64,000 nt of DNA from CAZAYY01 sp964489525. GTDB lineage: Bacteria; Chloroflexota; Anaerolineae; Anaerolineales; JABWBV01. Below, piece by piece: positions 25,760 to 36,900 of the stretch. Both the position numbers and the translations under genes were made by a program. Each line of letters begins with the position of its first letter. The stretch's first letter is position 1. A model generated the notes under the pieces. It made no database searches. It was not told where the DNA came from and was given only the letters and a program-made list of their open reading frames with translations. The stretch covers positions 102,826 to 166,825 of the forward strand of contig CAZAYY010000007.1 of assembly GCA_964489525.1 (NCBI GenBank), in the 5' to 3' direction.

Positions 25760-26098
25760 ATGAGCACCGAATTAACCGTTGATATGATCATGCAGAATAC
25801 CCCAAAGGTCTTCAATGCTGAAGCCGCCCAGGGAGTGGACGTGGTCGTCCAGTTTTACTTTACGGGTGACCAGGCTTCAGAATGGTACCTGACCATCAAG
25901 GATGGCGCTTGCACTTCCACCCAAGGGGTTCACGAAAATCCGACCATGGCCATGACCGTGGATGGCGGTGTGTATGTCAAGATTATCAAAGGCGAAATGA
26001 ATGCCATGAGCGCTTTCATGCAGGGGCTGGTTCAGGTCAAAGGCGATATGATGCTGGCTATGAAATTTCCGCAATATTTCCGCATGATGGGCAGCTAG
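25760..26098 (+). CDS. SCP2 sterol-binding-domain protein
   Basis: 112 aa with AAGGAGA upstream, 17 bases after fadA. The whole protein is one SCP2 domain: N-terminal helix, a beta-sheet core (YFTGDQASEWYLTIKDG), and the typical end GLVQVKGDMMLAMKFPQYF. SCP2 folds bind fatty acyl chains, acyl-CoA or sterols in a hydrophobic tunnel. In this array it is probably a carrier for acyl-CoA intermediates. It is the last gene before a strong terminator. Confidence 0.9.
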   Translation: MSTELTVDMIMQNTPKVFNAEAAQGVDVVVQFYFTGDQASEWYLTIKDGACTSTQGVHENPTMAMTVDGGVYVKIIKGEMNAMSAFMQGLVQVKGDMMLAMKFPQYFRMMGS

Positions 26099-26124
26099 TT
26101 TTCCTGCGATCCATCCATAAAATC

Positions 26125-26170
26125 CCAGCCAGGGCAAACGGTTAATGGTTATGCCCTGGCTGGTTGTTTT
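26125..26170 (+). terminator. Intrinsic terminator of the fatty-acid array
   Basis: Perfect 12-bp stem CCAGCCAGGGCA / TGCCCTGGCTGG with a 15-base loop, followed by TTGTTTT, 26 bases after the SCP2 stop. Confidence 0.9.
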
Positions 26171-26209
26171 CTGACCAAGAAACGAAATGATCACTTGAGG
26201 ATTCCATGA

Positions 26210-26238
26210 TTGACATCGTGGGCTCTTTCTTGTAAAGT
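26210..26238 (+). promoter_or_regulatory. Promoter of the DUF333 lipoprotein gene
   Basis: Consensus TTGACA (26210-26215), 17 bases, TAAAGT (26233-26238), then AAAGGAG and the ATG at 26264. Confidence 0.85.
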
Positions 26239-26263
26239 TAAAATGACAAGAAAGGAGTTTTCG

Positions 26264-26695
26264 ATGAAAAAAACACCTGTTTATATTGGAATGTTGTTTT
26301 TGATCTTTGTACTGGCCGGCTGCGTGACCCCCACAACAGGCCCTGCTGGTGGACAGGCCAACATGACCAACCCGGCATCGGATAACTGCATCAAACAGGG
26401 CGGGGTTTCAACCAGCCAAAAACGAGGCGACCTGGGTGAGTATGGGGTATGTGTTTTTCCAGACGACAAGCAATGCGGAGATTGGGCTCTGATGCGGGGT
26501 GAATGTCCGGTTGGCGGGTTGGATATTACGCCCTACAAAACCCCCGCGGCCCGATATTGTGTGCTTACAGGTGGAGAATATACGGCTACGGACTTCATAG
26601 ACACCGAGAATGAGCAGGGCGAATGTGCCTTCTTTGGCAGAAATACATGTGACGCAATTGCTTACTTTAATGGCGTTTGTAATGTAGAACCGTAA
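26264..26695 (+). CDS. Small lipoprotein with two DUF333-like modules
   Basis: 143 aa from ATG 26264, behind AAGAAAGGAG; the longer frame runs through the promoter. Lipobox LIFVLAGC (Cys at ~20). First module: NCIKQGG, YGVCVFPDD, CGDWALMRGEC. Second: YCVLTGGEY, GECAFFGRNTC, AYFNGVC. DUF333 proteins are often annotated as putative hemolysins and occur next to protease inhibitors; the activity is unproven. Even Cys number in each module suggests disulfides, consistent with export. Confidence 0.85.
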   Translation: MKKTPVYIGMLFLIFVLAGCVTPTTGPAGGQANMTNPASDNCIKQGGVSTSQKRGDLGEYGVCVFPDDKQCGDWALMRGECPVGGLDITPYKTPAARYCVLTGGEYTATDFIDTENEQGECAFFGRNTCDAIAYFNGVCNVEP

Positions 26696-26712
26696 TTGGA
26701 TGCGGTTTTCGC

Positions 26713-26740
26713 TTGACAAAGGGGGGATTTCTAATATAAG
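26713..26740 (+). promoter_or_regulatory. Promoter of the cohesin/RHS pair
   Basis: Consensus TTGACA (26713-26718), 16 bases, TATAAG (26735-26740). Predicted start is near 26747, leaving a leader of about 180 bases before the ATG at 26930. I see no known riboswitch in that leader. Confidence 0.75.
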
Positions 26741-26929
26741 CTAAAAGTGTACACGATTTGCGCAATTTGCCCTGATATCGATTACACCCTTTTTCCTGTA
26801 AGGTGAACTGCCAATCATCTCGCCAGGGAGATACGTGTATCCTTCCAGAACCTGGTTGTTTTCCGCGCCTCCTTCAATACCAAAAATCCCCACTGCCCGG
26901 CGGCTCGGATGAATGCAAAAGGCAGTGTT

Positions 26930-27907
26930 ATGAACAAGATATGGGCTATATGCTCGACCTTCTTTCTGGTGTTTTTCAGTGCCAGCGCTCTTCTAAACCC
27001 TCCAAAATTCCATCCCCTAAAAATTCAAACCTTTTCACAACAACCGGGTTTTGCCAAAAGGGCAAAATCTCTGCAATTGATGACGCACCCGGTTCAATCA
27101 ACAATTGTTCAGCAACCAGTTACGATTCCGCAGGTGGTGGTGGAGCTTTCTTCTCCGGCTGCTGGCTTAGATACAATTGTGGTTGTATCCATCCGGGTCG
27201 ACAACGTGGTTCAGCCCCTCTCTGCTTTCCAGTTGGACCTGGTCTATCCCCCCAATATATTGGCTTTTGAATCGGCGCAGCAGGGGGCGTTTCCGGGCAG
27301 CACCGGCAACCTGGTTGTTTGCCCTGTGGAGGCCTTTCCCGCTTCGGACCGGTTAAGAAAAGCCTGTGCCGCTGCCGGCGCTTCCACCGGCCCTACAGGG
27401 TCTGGCATCCTGGCAGAGGTGAGTATGCGGGTGATCGGCACGGGTGAGGCGGACCTGACCCTGGAAAACGCCTTTCTTGTAAACCAGGCAGTGCCCCCTG
27501 AAAAAATCCTGGTCAGTGTGGTCCCTGCAACCCTGCTTGCAGGTGTGGATGCCGGGTTGGCAATCACAGGTACCCAGGCTCAATCCGCTGCCCCTGGGGC
27601 CGAAGTGCTCTACACGTTGGTTTTGACCAATACTGGCACGTATACCGACAGCTTTACATTGAGCGCCCAAAGTAATTGGGGTACGGATCGCCTGGAGCCT
27701 GAACAAACCGGGCTGCTGGCACCCGGCGGAACCATTGGGGTGAATTTGTGGGTAGAAGTTCCTGATTCGGCTTCCAATCTTCAGCAAAATATAACCACTG
27801 TTACTGGCGTTTCCCAGATAGACCCAGGTATAAGCGCCCAATTTCAAGTGGTAACCACGGTTGAGCGGGAGGAATTTCTCATCTTCCTGCCGTTAATCTT
27901 ACGCTGA
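26930..27907 (+). CDS. Secreted protein with cohesin-like domain and C-terminal PLILR tail
   Basis: 325 aa from ATG 26930; an ATG at 26909 is possible and neither has a strong ribosome site. Hydrophobic signal sequence at 3-20. Residues ~60-205 read as a cohesin fold: VVVSIRVDNV, SAFQLDLVYPPNILAF and later ILAEVSMRVIGTGEADLTL, the alternating strands typical of cohesins. Residues ~215-310 form an Ig-like DUF11/NEW3-type domain (LYTLVLTNTGTYTDSF). It ends FLIFLPLILR, a hydrophobic-plus-Arg tail seen on many Chloroflexota exported proteins, possibly a retention signal (from memory, unproven). Only 12 bases separate it from the giant dockerin-bearing gene, so the two probably interact. Confidence 0.75.
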   Translation: MNKIWAICSTFFLVFFSASALLNPPKFHPLKIQTFSQQPGFAKRAKSLQLMTHPVQSTIVQQPVTIPQVVVELSSPAAGLDTIVVVSIRVDNVVQPLSAFQLDLVYPPNILAFESAQQGAFPGSTGNLVVCPVEAFPASDRLRKACAAAGASTGPTGSGILAEVSMRVIGTGEADLTLENAFLVNQAVPPEKILVSVVPATLLAGVDAGLAITGTQAQSAAPGAEVLYTLVLTNTGTYTDSFTLSAQSNWGTDRLEPEQTGLLAPGGTIGVNLWVEVPDSASNLQQNITTVTGVSQIDPGISAQFQVVTTVEREEFLIFLPLILR

Positions 27908-27919
27908 AGGAGGTGCTCC

Positions 27920-30900
27920 ATGAAAAACAACTTCACAACAAACCTCTTTTCAGTTTTATCCCTTTGTGTAATTGGCAGTATGTTGGCGGCCAGCCTGAAT
28001 CCCGTTATGGCGGCGCCTCAACCTGTGGATGCGGAAGGGCAGCAGGCTGCCCTTCCAGCAGCTGAGCCCTGGCCTGCGGAACCTCCAGCGGGTTCAGGCA
28101 ACCATAACCTGGCTGTGCTTCCAATTCATCACCCCGAGAGCCTGCGGGCAGATGCTTGCTATTGGGCTGATTTGGATTGTGACCAGGATATTGATGCGGG
28201 GGATCTTTCTCTGATGGCCCAGTTTTGGAACTGCGCTGTTGCGGATACCTGCTACCAGGTTGACCTGGATACCAACCTGGATGGGATCATTGATGCTGTG
28301 GACCTGGCTGCTTTAGCCAATGAATATGATATTACACCCCCAGATATTGCCATTTCAACCCCTTTGCCGGGGGCGTTGTTAAACCAGGTTGAAGTTGCTG
28401 TGAGTGGTTCGGTGTCGGACCGCCACGCCGTTTCCAGTGTAACGGTCAATGGTGCTGCTGCAGTGCTGGCTGGCAGCAGCTTCAGCGCTCAAGTTACCCT
28501 TGCTCCAGGCAGCCAGGTGGTTGAAGTGGTTGCCAAGGATGAAGTCGGCGCATCCAGCATACAACAGATCCTGGTCAGCGTGGATGTGGAAGGGCCAATG
28601 ATTGAAATCCACACACCTAAGGCGCGCCAATCGGTTTATTCACTCACCCCAAGTATCCAGGTATCCTACCTGGATTATTATGACCAGGTCAATCCAGCCA
28701 GTTTTCAGGCGCAGCTTGTTGGCGAATCTGGCAGCCCTGTTAATATCACCGCGAACCTTTCTATAGGTCCATCCGAAGCAGTGGGTGTGTTGAGCACTCC
28801 CTTGCAAGGTGACAACGTCTACACACTGACGGTTTCGATAGCCGACCAGGCGGGCAACCTTGCCAGCACATCCGCCAGTTTTTATGTGCCCGCTTCTTCT
28901 GGGCTTACCCCGCCAGCGGTGCCAGATCATGCCGGTTGGATCAGTGGTGTGGTGTTTGACGCCGCTTCGTGTGAAGGAGGACAGGAGCAGCCAGTTTATT
29001 GTGATGGGTTGGCGGGTGCGTTGGTAACGCTTTCCCTTTCGGCCGATTCAGAAAACCCGCTTCCTGGGGTTGTGGTCACAGGGCCAGATGGCTTTTTTGC
29101 TTTTCCCGTTGGCGAGACTGAACAATATTGGCTTCGAGTTGAAAAAGAAGGTTGGACCTATGCCCAGCGGGAGGCCGAGGTGGTGCTGGAACGTGCCACG
29201 CCTGTAAACGAAATTTACCTTACCCAAATTGACCCGGTGAGCGCACTTTGTACAGCTACAGGCTGCAGCCTGGAAAGCTCAGATGGGATGATCCGATTGG
29301 TTATCCCACCCGGTGCGATTCCTGGTAGGGATATTGTTGAGGCAAGCGCTACTTTTTTTGAACAGGTTGAGTTTTTACCTTCCGGATCGCTGCCGGAGGG
29401 CACCTGGGAAACCTATGCCCTTAACCTGGGGGGCGATTCTGAATTCCAATTTGCCTTGCCGATAACCGTTAATGTGCGCAATACCCTGGATTTTGTTCCC
29501 GGTACGATCATCCCGTTAGGGTATTGGAACCAGGCCACCCAGGCCTGGGAACATGCTGGGCAAGGGGTTGTGGATGAGATCGGGGAATGGGTCGTTTTTA
29601 CAACAACTCATTTTTCGAATTATGATATTAATGCACCCGTTACCGTTAATAAGTCCGACATCCTGTTGGAGGATTTCACCGAGGCAGACACCATTTGCCC
29701 GGCGGAAGAAGAAATCTGTTCCGCTGTAAATATTCGCTCTGGTGCTCTCCAGCAGGAGTTTTCACTGCCTCCGGTGAATATTTTGGGGATGGAAGTGGCA
29801 CCCACATTTCGATATGACAGCCAGCGGGGCAACCCGGGTGAAGTCATCGAAATCAACATTGGGTTGGACCCGCTTCCGGGTATTGTCCTGGGAAATTATG
29901 TTCAGGCGGAGTTGTATATCGAAGGGGAGAAAACGGATAATTTCACATTTGGTACGAATGGCCTGGGGGAGGGTGGAGACATTGGGCGCTTCCGTTATCT
30001 TTGGGATGGCCGGGACGCCCAGGGCAGGCTGCTTCCGGCAGGAGTCTACGTGTATGACATCCGGGTGCGAATCCCATACCGGGCGATGTATTATTATTCA
30101 GTCAATAATATCTTTGGTGGTCCGCCGGATTACACCCGTCCATTTGGGGTGTATGTCAATGCCACGGCGGAGAAATGGCTGCATGGAACTGTTACCCTGG
30201 ATACAAATCCAGAGAACCCGTTTGGGGTTGGTTGGGTGTTGGATGATTGGCAGAAACTCATTGAAGATGAGGCTGGCAGGGTGTTAATCCAATCGGCATT
30301 GGGGATGGATGAATATTATTTCCCTGGTAAAAACTTACTTCTCGAAGCTGCTGAAAACCGTGCGCAGCGAGAATTGGCCAATAACTCAGTCTCTGTGGAA
30401 ACGGCGTTCGCCCTGGAGCAACAATCTTACCAGGCAGCTTTAACGGCACCAGAGTTCGTTCAGGATCCGGAGCCCAAATTGGATGAAGTGGTGCCGGTTC
30501 TCACCGTCGCTGTACCCAAGACCAACGAGACTTCCCCGGTTGTGGTTACAGAGCCAGTATCCACGGAGCCATCTGTCCCATGGGTATTTTCGGAATTCAA
30601 GCCTGAGGAGCCCGTTCCCCCAACGTTAATTTTGCGGAGTTTTCCCGAACCAGCAACTCCGATGACCGATAAATCCGGCAACATTGCAGCAAACGAAACC
30701 TGGACACTGGCAGGCAGTCCGTATATCCTCACTGGGGATGTTACCGTGAACAACGGCGTCACCCTGACCATTGAACCTGGGGTGGTGGTGATGGCGGGTG
30801 CCTCAAAGCGTTTGTTGGTTCAGGGTCATTTGCAGGCGTTGGGGACTGCGGTGCAGCCGATCTTGTTCACCTCGCAAAGCAACACCGGCCCGAACGAATG

Positions 30901-33900
30901 GGATGGTTTGGTTTTTTGGGGCGGCAGTGGTAATACTGGAACCGGGAACCTGAGTTATGTTACCATTCGCTATGGGGGCGATTACAATGGATGGAGCTAC
31001 AGCGGTTTGAGTGTGGTGGATGTATCGAGCGGTTTCGTGGTTCTCAATAACTGTGAGATTGCCTATAACGCCCGGTTTGGTACAACAGACCAGGCCGTGT
31101 GGGTGAGCAACAGTCGTTTTGAGATGAATAACTCTACCCTGGCGTACAACGGGGATGCTTCTCCTGACCATCCTATGTACCTTACAGGGTCGACTTCCCA
31201 AATTGTTTTGAACGGAAATACCATACAAAACAACCAGCGAGACACCATTTTGCTCGGAACGCTTTGGTCTGGAGCGGTTTTAACTCCGCAATCCTATCTG
31301 CGCGGTTACGAAATTTCTTCCAGCTTTTCTGTGCCTGAAGGGTATACGCTAACCCTTAACCCAGGCACGGTAATGATGGGTGATATTGGTCGCAGGTTGT
31401 ATGTCCAGGGCCATCTGGAAGCAGTGGGCACACTGGAAGACCCGATCATCTTCACTTCTTATCAGAATACGGCGGCTACCCAGTGGCAGGGACTGCTGTT
31501 TTCAGGCGGCACGGGCCACCTTGCCCATACGGACATTCGTTTTGGCGGAGACTATAACGGGATTTCCTACAACGGCCTGGCTGCAGTGAACGTAACCAGT
31601 GGGCAGGTACTGGTGGAAAACAGTACGATTCACCACAACAGCCGGAGTACCTCTACAGATTATGGGGTGTATGTGGCCAACAGCCATTTCGAGATGGTGG
31701 ACTGCACGCTGGAATTCAATGGCGATGGGACGTTAGATTACCCGCTCTATGTGTTTGGCACGAACACCGTGCTCACGCTGACCCAGAACACCATTCAGAA
31801 CAACCAGCGCAACACGGTTTTGGTGGGCGAACTTTGGGATAACGCGGTCCTCAACCCCCAGGCAGCCATGCACGGATATGAGGTGACCGGTGGTTTTGTG
31901 GTTCCGGCAGGCAAAACCCTGACCCTTTTGCCTGGCACGGTGATGATGGGCGATGTTGGTCGCAAATTGTATGTCCAGGGTCACCTGGAGGCGGTGGGTA
32001 CAGCTGAAGACCCAATCATTTTTACTTCCTATCAAAACACTGGGGGCAACCAGTGGCAGGGACTGTTCTTTTCGGGAGGAACGGGTCACCTTGTGCACAC
32101 CGAAATTCGGTATGGAGGTGAATACAACAACATTACCTATAGCGGCCTGACGGCAGTGAACGTGACCACTGGGCAGGTGTTGGTGGAAAACAGTACGATT
32201 CACCACAACAGCCGGAGTACCTCTACAGATTATGGGGTGTATGTGGCCAACAGCCATTTCGAGATGGTGGACTGCACGCTGGAATTCAATGGCGATGGGA
32301 CGTTAGATTACCCGCTCTATGTGTTTGGCACGAACACCGTGCTCACGCTGACCCAGAACACCATTCAGAACAACCAGCGCAACACGGTTTTGGTGGGCGA
32401 ACTTTGGGATAACGCGGTCCTCAACCCCCAGGCAGCCATGCACGGATATGAGGTGACCGGTGGTTTTGTGGTTCCGGCAGGCAAAACCCTGACACTCTTG
32501 CCCGGCACGGTGATGATGGGCGATTCTGGTCGCATAATTTTGATTCAAGGCCATTTGGTAGCGATGGGAACTTCGGATAACCCTGTAATTTTTACCTCAT
32601 ATACCAATAATGGGCCGAACCAGTGGCAAGGGATCTGGTTTGATGGCGGCACGGGTAACCTGGAATTCGCTGTGATCCGGTATGCCGGACAGTATAACGG
32701 CATTGCTTACAGCGCTGTGGTGGCTCGCAATGTGAGCGAGGGGAGGGTGTTTTTCAAAAATGTCCTGATTTCCAACAACGACGCCCCTTCCACAACTGAT
32801 AGTGCTGTGGTTATTAGCAACGCAAATTTCGAGATGCAGGATTCCACGCTGTCCCAAAATGGCTCCTGGGTTTCGGATGTTCCCCTCCAGGTGATTGGTA
32901 TACAATCTGTGTTAACCCTGACCCAAAACACGATCGCGGGCAACCTTCGCGACACCATCCTGGTATCGGAATATATCCCAGGCTTCAGCCGTTGGAATCC
33001 ACAATTGGAGATGTATGGATATGAATTAGGCAATGAATTCACCGTTCCAGCAGGCGCAACCCTGGCGATTGATCCAGGTGTTCAGGTGGTTGCTGGTGCC
33101 TCGGTGGAACTGATTGTATTGGGGCATCTGGATTGCCTGGGTACCCCAACCAACCCCATCACGATTACTTCTTATGAAAACAACAGTATCGGCCAGTGGG
33201 AGGGCGTCATATTCCAGGGTGGGACAGGAAACCTTCAATATACAACCGTTCAACGGGCCGGGGGGTGGAATGGCTACGCTTATTCGAATATTACGGTTTT
33301 AAATACCCTCACGCAAACGGTAATGCTGGAAAACAGCAAAGTGCTTATGGGAGGTTATTTGCCTTCTACGGATAATGGGGGCATGTTCATCGATAACAGC
33401 ACCGTGGTGATCAGTAGAACATTGTTCAGTGGAAATGGAAATGGGTTAAGTGATTATGTGCTCTATGCTTCCCAGTCCAGCGCGGTTTCCCTGATTTACA
33501 GTACATTTCAAAACAACGCTGGCGTCCCGGCTCATATGCCGCTCCAGGCCCTGGAAACTTTTGTTGGCAATCAATTCTTTGCGAATGGGAATAACCGGAT
33601 CGATTTCATTGGGGATTCAACATTACAGCGAGACTTGGTGTTGTCACCGCAAGGAGGATTGAGTGGATATACCTTTACAGGGAATATTACGGTACCCAGT
33701 GGCCGCATGTTTACGGTCTCTCCTGGCCTTACGCTATCCTTTGCCACTTCAAAAGGAATTATAGTCAACGGCACACTGAAGGCTGTGGGTGAAGATGACA
33801 GTCCGATCGTTTTTACCTCGATTGTCAATACAGGGGCAGGCCAATGGCAAGGCATCCAGGCAGTTGGGGGATGGGTCGAGTTGACCTGGGCTGTGGTTCG

Positions 33901-36900
33901 GTATGCGAACACCGGCGTTAAGGCGGATAATTCGACCCTGGTGCTGAAAGGGACAGAAGTTTACAAGAATTACAATCACGGGCTCCACCTAACGGGGGCA
34001 AACACCCTGCTAACCTTGCAAATGTCGGGCATTTATCAAAATCGCAACTTTGGCTGGGCATCGTTTGGCTTGCTGAATGAAACCGGGCTTTTATTGGATG
34101 CTCGTTATAACTGGTGGGGCTCCGCAAGTGGGCCTTCGGTCAACCCTGTGGACACGGGCGGGGACCAGGTCAGTGCCAACGTGATTTTTCAGCCGTGGTT
34201 GGAGGAGCCGGTGAAAGACCTTGGCATCACACCGCGTACCGGCACAGATACCTCCACCCTCACCTTTAGCCCAATTACGCTGAGTTATCGCCGTACCTAC
34301 CCGGATGGGCGAGCAGCGCAATTTCAACCGGATGGCAATTTGAGCTATATGCAAGATCCTTCTGGAAATCGGGTTGCGTTCACCTATTTTCCTGATGGCA
34401 CGATCCATACCATGGGTTATGTGCTTTCTGGCGAAGGTTCTGCACGCTGGCTTTGGACCTTCGCATACCTGGAAGGGAAACTGGCTTCAATTACCGATCC
34501 GGCGGGCCAAATTATCACCTTTGAGGTTTCCGCTTTTGGCGATCTGTTGGAGGCCAACCTTGGGGCTGGTGTTGTTTACCAATTCCGTTATGATGAAAAT
34601 CACTTGCTTACCCAATCCATTCAACCTGGTGGGGAGGTTTCAAGTTATTTTTATGATGAATTTGGACGGGTGCAGGAATCCCTGATGCCCACCCGGCCGG
34701 TCTACGATCCAATTACTGGCCAAGCTCAAAGTGCGCTTCAACCGGTGGGCTTTACACCCGGGGATGTAAGCTACCAGTTGGTGAACAGCTTGCCTTCGGG
34801 TGATACCCTGAACCCAACCTCCCCCCTGATTCGGGGAGAGGAAATTGTGGATATGGTGCAGCAAGGAAGTGGCGGCTATTCAGCTTACACCAATTTATAT
34901 GGCTCCCAGGTTGCCTTCACCGACGCCCTGGGCCGCACCACGTACATCGAACGGGACGAGGCCAATCGGGTTGTCAAAGAAATTTACCCGTCCGGCCGCT
35001 GCATGGAATACGCTTATGATGCCAATGGCAACCTGGCTACACAAAGCTGGATGGCGGCCAGCCAATGCAGCCTGGACATTTCCGAGCGCAGCCCGGACCT
35101 GGTTCAAACGACCCTGTTTACGTATGAGCCTTTGTTCAACCAGGTGAAAACCCAAACCGACCCAATGGGCAATACAACCACGTATATTTATGATTACGAA
35201 AAGGGGGTGGGTAGTGCTGGGAATATTGTGGAAGAAATTTTACCAGCCCCTGGCGGACGGAACGCAGATCCGCCCAAGTATCAGTACACCTACAACGCCT
35301 GGGGGTTGTTGGAAACAGTCACAGATCCCGCTGGGGTAGTCACTCGCCTGTTCTACACCCAGGGTACCCCGGACGAGAGCATTTCAGGCGTATTTGTTGC
35401 GGGAGTAACCCCAGTTCCCGGACTGCTTACCCGGGTGGTGCGGGATTATGGGGATGCTGCTCATCTCAACATGACAACAACCTACACTGCTTTTAACGCC
35501 CGCGGTCTGCCGGGTAAAATTACCGGTTCGGGCTGCTGCAGTGGTTGGGATTATGCCCTGTATACCTACGACCCAATGGGCCAGTTGTTGACAGAAACCA
35601 ACCCCAATGGCATTGTTACCCGTTATGGGTATGACAGCAACGGCGCATTGGTACAAAAAATTCAGGATTACACAGCCGATGGAACCACCGGTCGGAACAT
35701 CCGCACCCTTTTCACCTATGATGATCAGGGGAACCTGTTGAGCGAACGCACCCAGGCAGATGGTCTGGATGTCCAGTATTCCTACGGTTATGATGTGGAT
35801 GGCAACCTGGTGATGGAAAAAGACCCATCCGGCGCTACCACCTGGTATCTCTATGATGCTGCCGGGCAGCTATTGCGAGAAATAGCACCTGATGGGGGTG
35901 AGACCACTTATACCTATGACCTGGATGGAGCGCTTGAAACGGTTACCGACCCCATGGGTAAGGTGACCGGATATACCTATGACCCGTTGGGCCGGAATGT
36001 GTTGGTTACCTATGATGATGGCGGGTTAAACCTGGATTATTCGTTTGGGTATGATGCGAATAACCAGCTGATCTTTGAGACAACACCAACGGGGGTGAAA
36101 TCTTGCATTGTTTACGACCCGCTTGGCCAGGTTATCCAGGAGGTTGCAGATTGTGATGGCTTGAACTTAACCCAGTCCTATCAATATGATTTGACGGGCA
36201 GCTTGATTGAATGGGTGGATGAACGCGGGGTAAAAATTCAGTTTGGTAATGATCCGTTAGGGCGGATGATTTCGGTTGTGGTTGACCCTTCGGGCCTCAA
36301 CCTCCAGTTCCAGTACACCTATAATATTCATGATCAGCTGTTAACCTTCCGGGATGAACGGGGTGTTGTGGATCGGTTTTCTTATAACCAGGCCGGGCAG
36401 CTCACTTCGATGTGCGAAGATGTTCATGGGCTGAATCGCTGCCATGGCTACGCCTATGACCGGCTGGGGAATAAAAATGCCATCACCGATCCCAATGGAA
36501 TTGTTGAGCAATCGGTGGTCAATGCGTTTGGCTTAATCACGCGCCTGGTGCAAGATGCAGCCGGTTTCAACGCAGGCACTTCCTGGCTGTATAACAACGC
36601 CCTTCAGAATATCCGTGTGACCGATCCAAACGGAAATGCGACGCAATATTTCTATACCCCTGGCGGCCAGGTTTCCGGGGTGCTCTCTGCGAATGGTGCT
36701 TTGGTTTCATATTCCTACGATTTGAGTGGACAGCTAACCCGCCTGGCCAACCAGGATGGCACTTTTATTGATCATACCTATGATGGTGCCGGCCGCCTGA
36801 CTCGCAAGGATTTTTCCACAGGTGGTTACCAGACTTTTGCCTACAACCTGGATGGCAGGCTGGTAGAAGCCTACCAGAACATGGCAAGCCATACTTCCCG

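Larger units (their letters stand above)
30690..34190 (+). repeat. Six-unit beta-helix repeat region inside the RHS gene
   Basis: Units of roughly 570 bases (190 residues) each open with a TL-x-PG-x-V-x-M strand and a QGHL-x-A-x-GT-x-x-x-PI-x-FTS segment. They start near 30760, 31350, 31920, 32490, 33060 and 33710. The pattern is that of right-handed parallel beta-helix (pectate-lyase-like) proteins. Units 2 and 3 are the most alike. Confidence 0.8.

Noticed and set aside
26803..27270. Plus-strand open frame overlapping the leader and start of the cohesin-like gene
   Set aside because: Wrong frame relative to a protein with signal peptide and cohesin-like strands; no domain features of its own.
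30690..34190. Tandem repeats as a CRISPR array or satellite
   Set aside because: Repeats are ~570 bases, in frame and encode a regular beta-helix; they are protein repeats.
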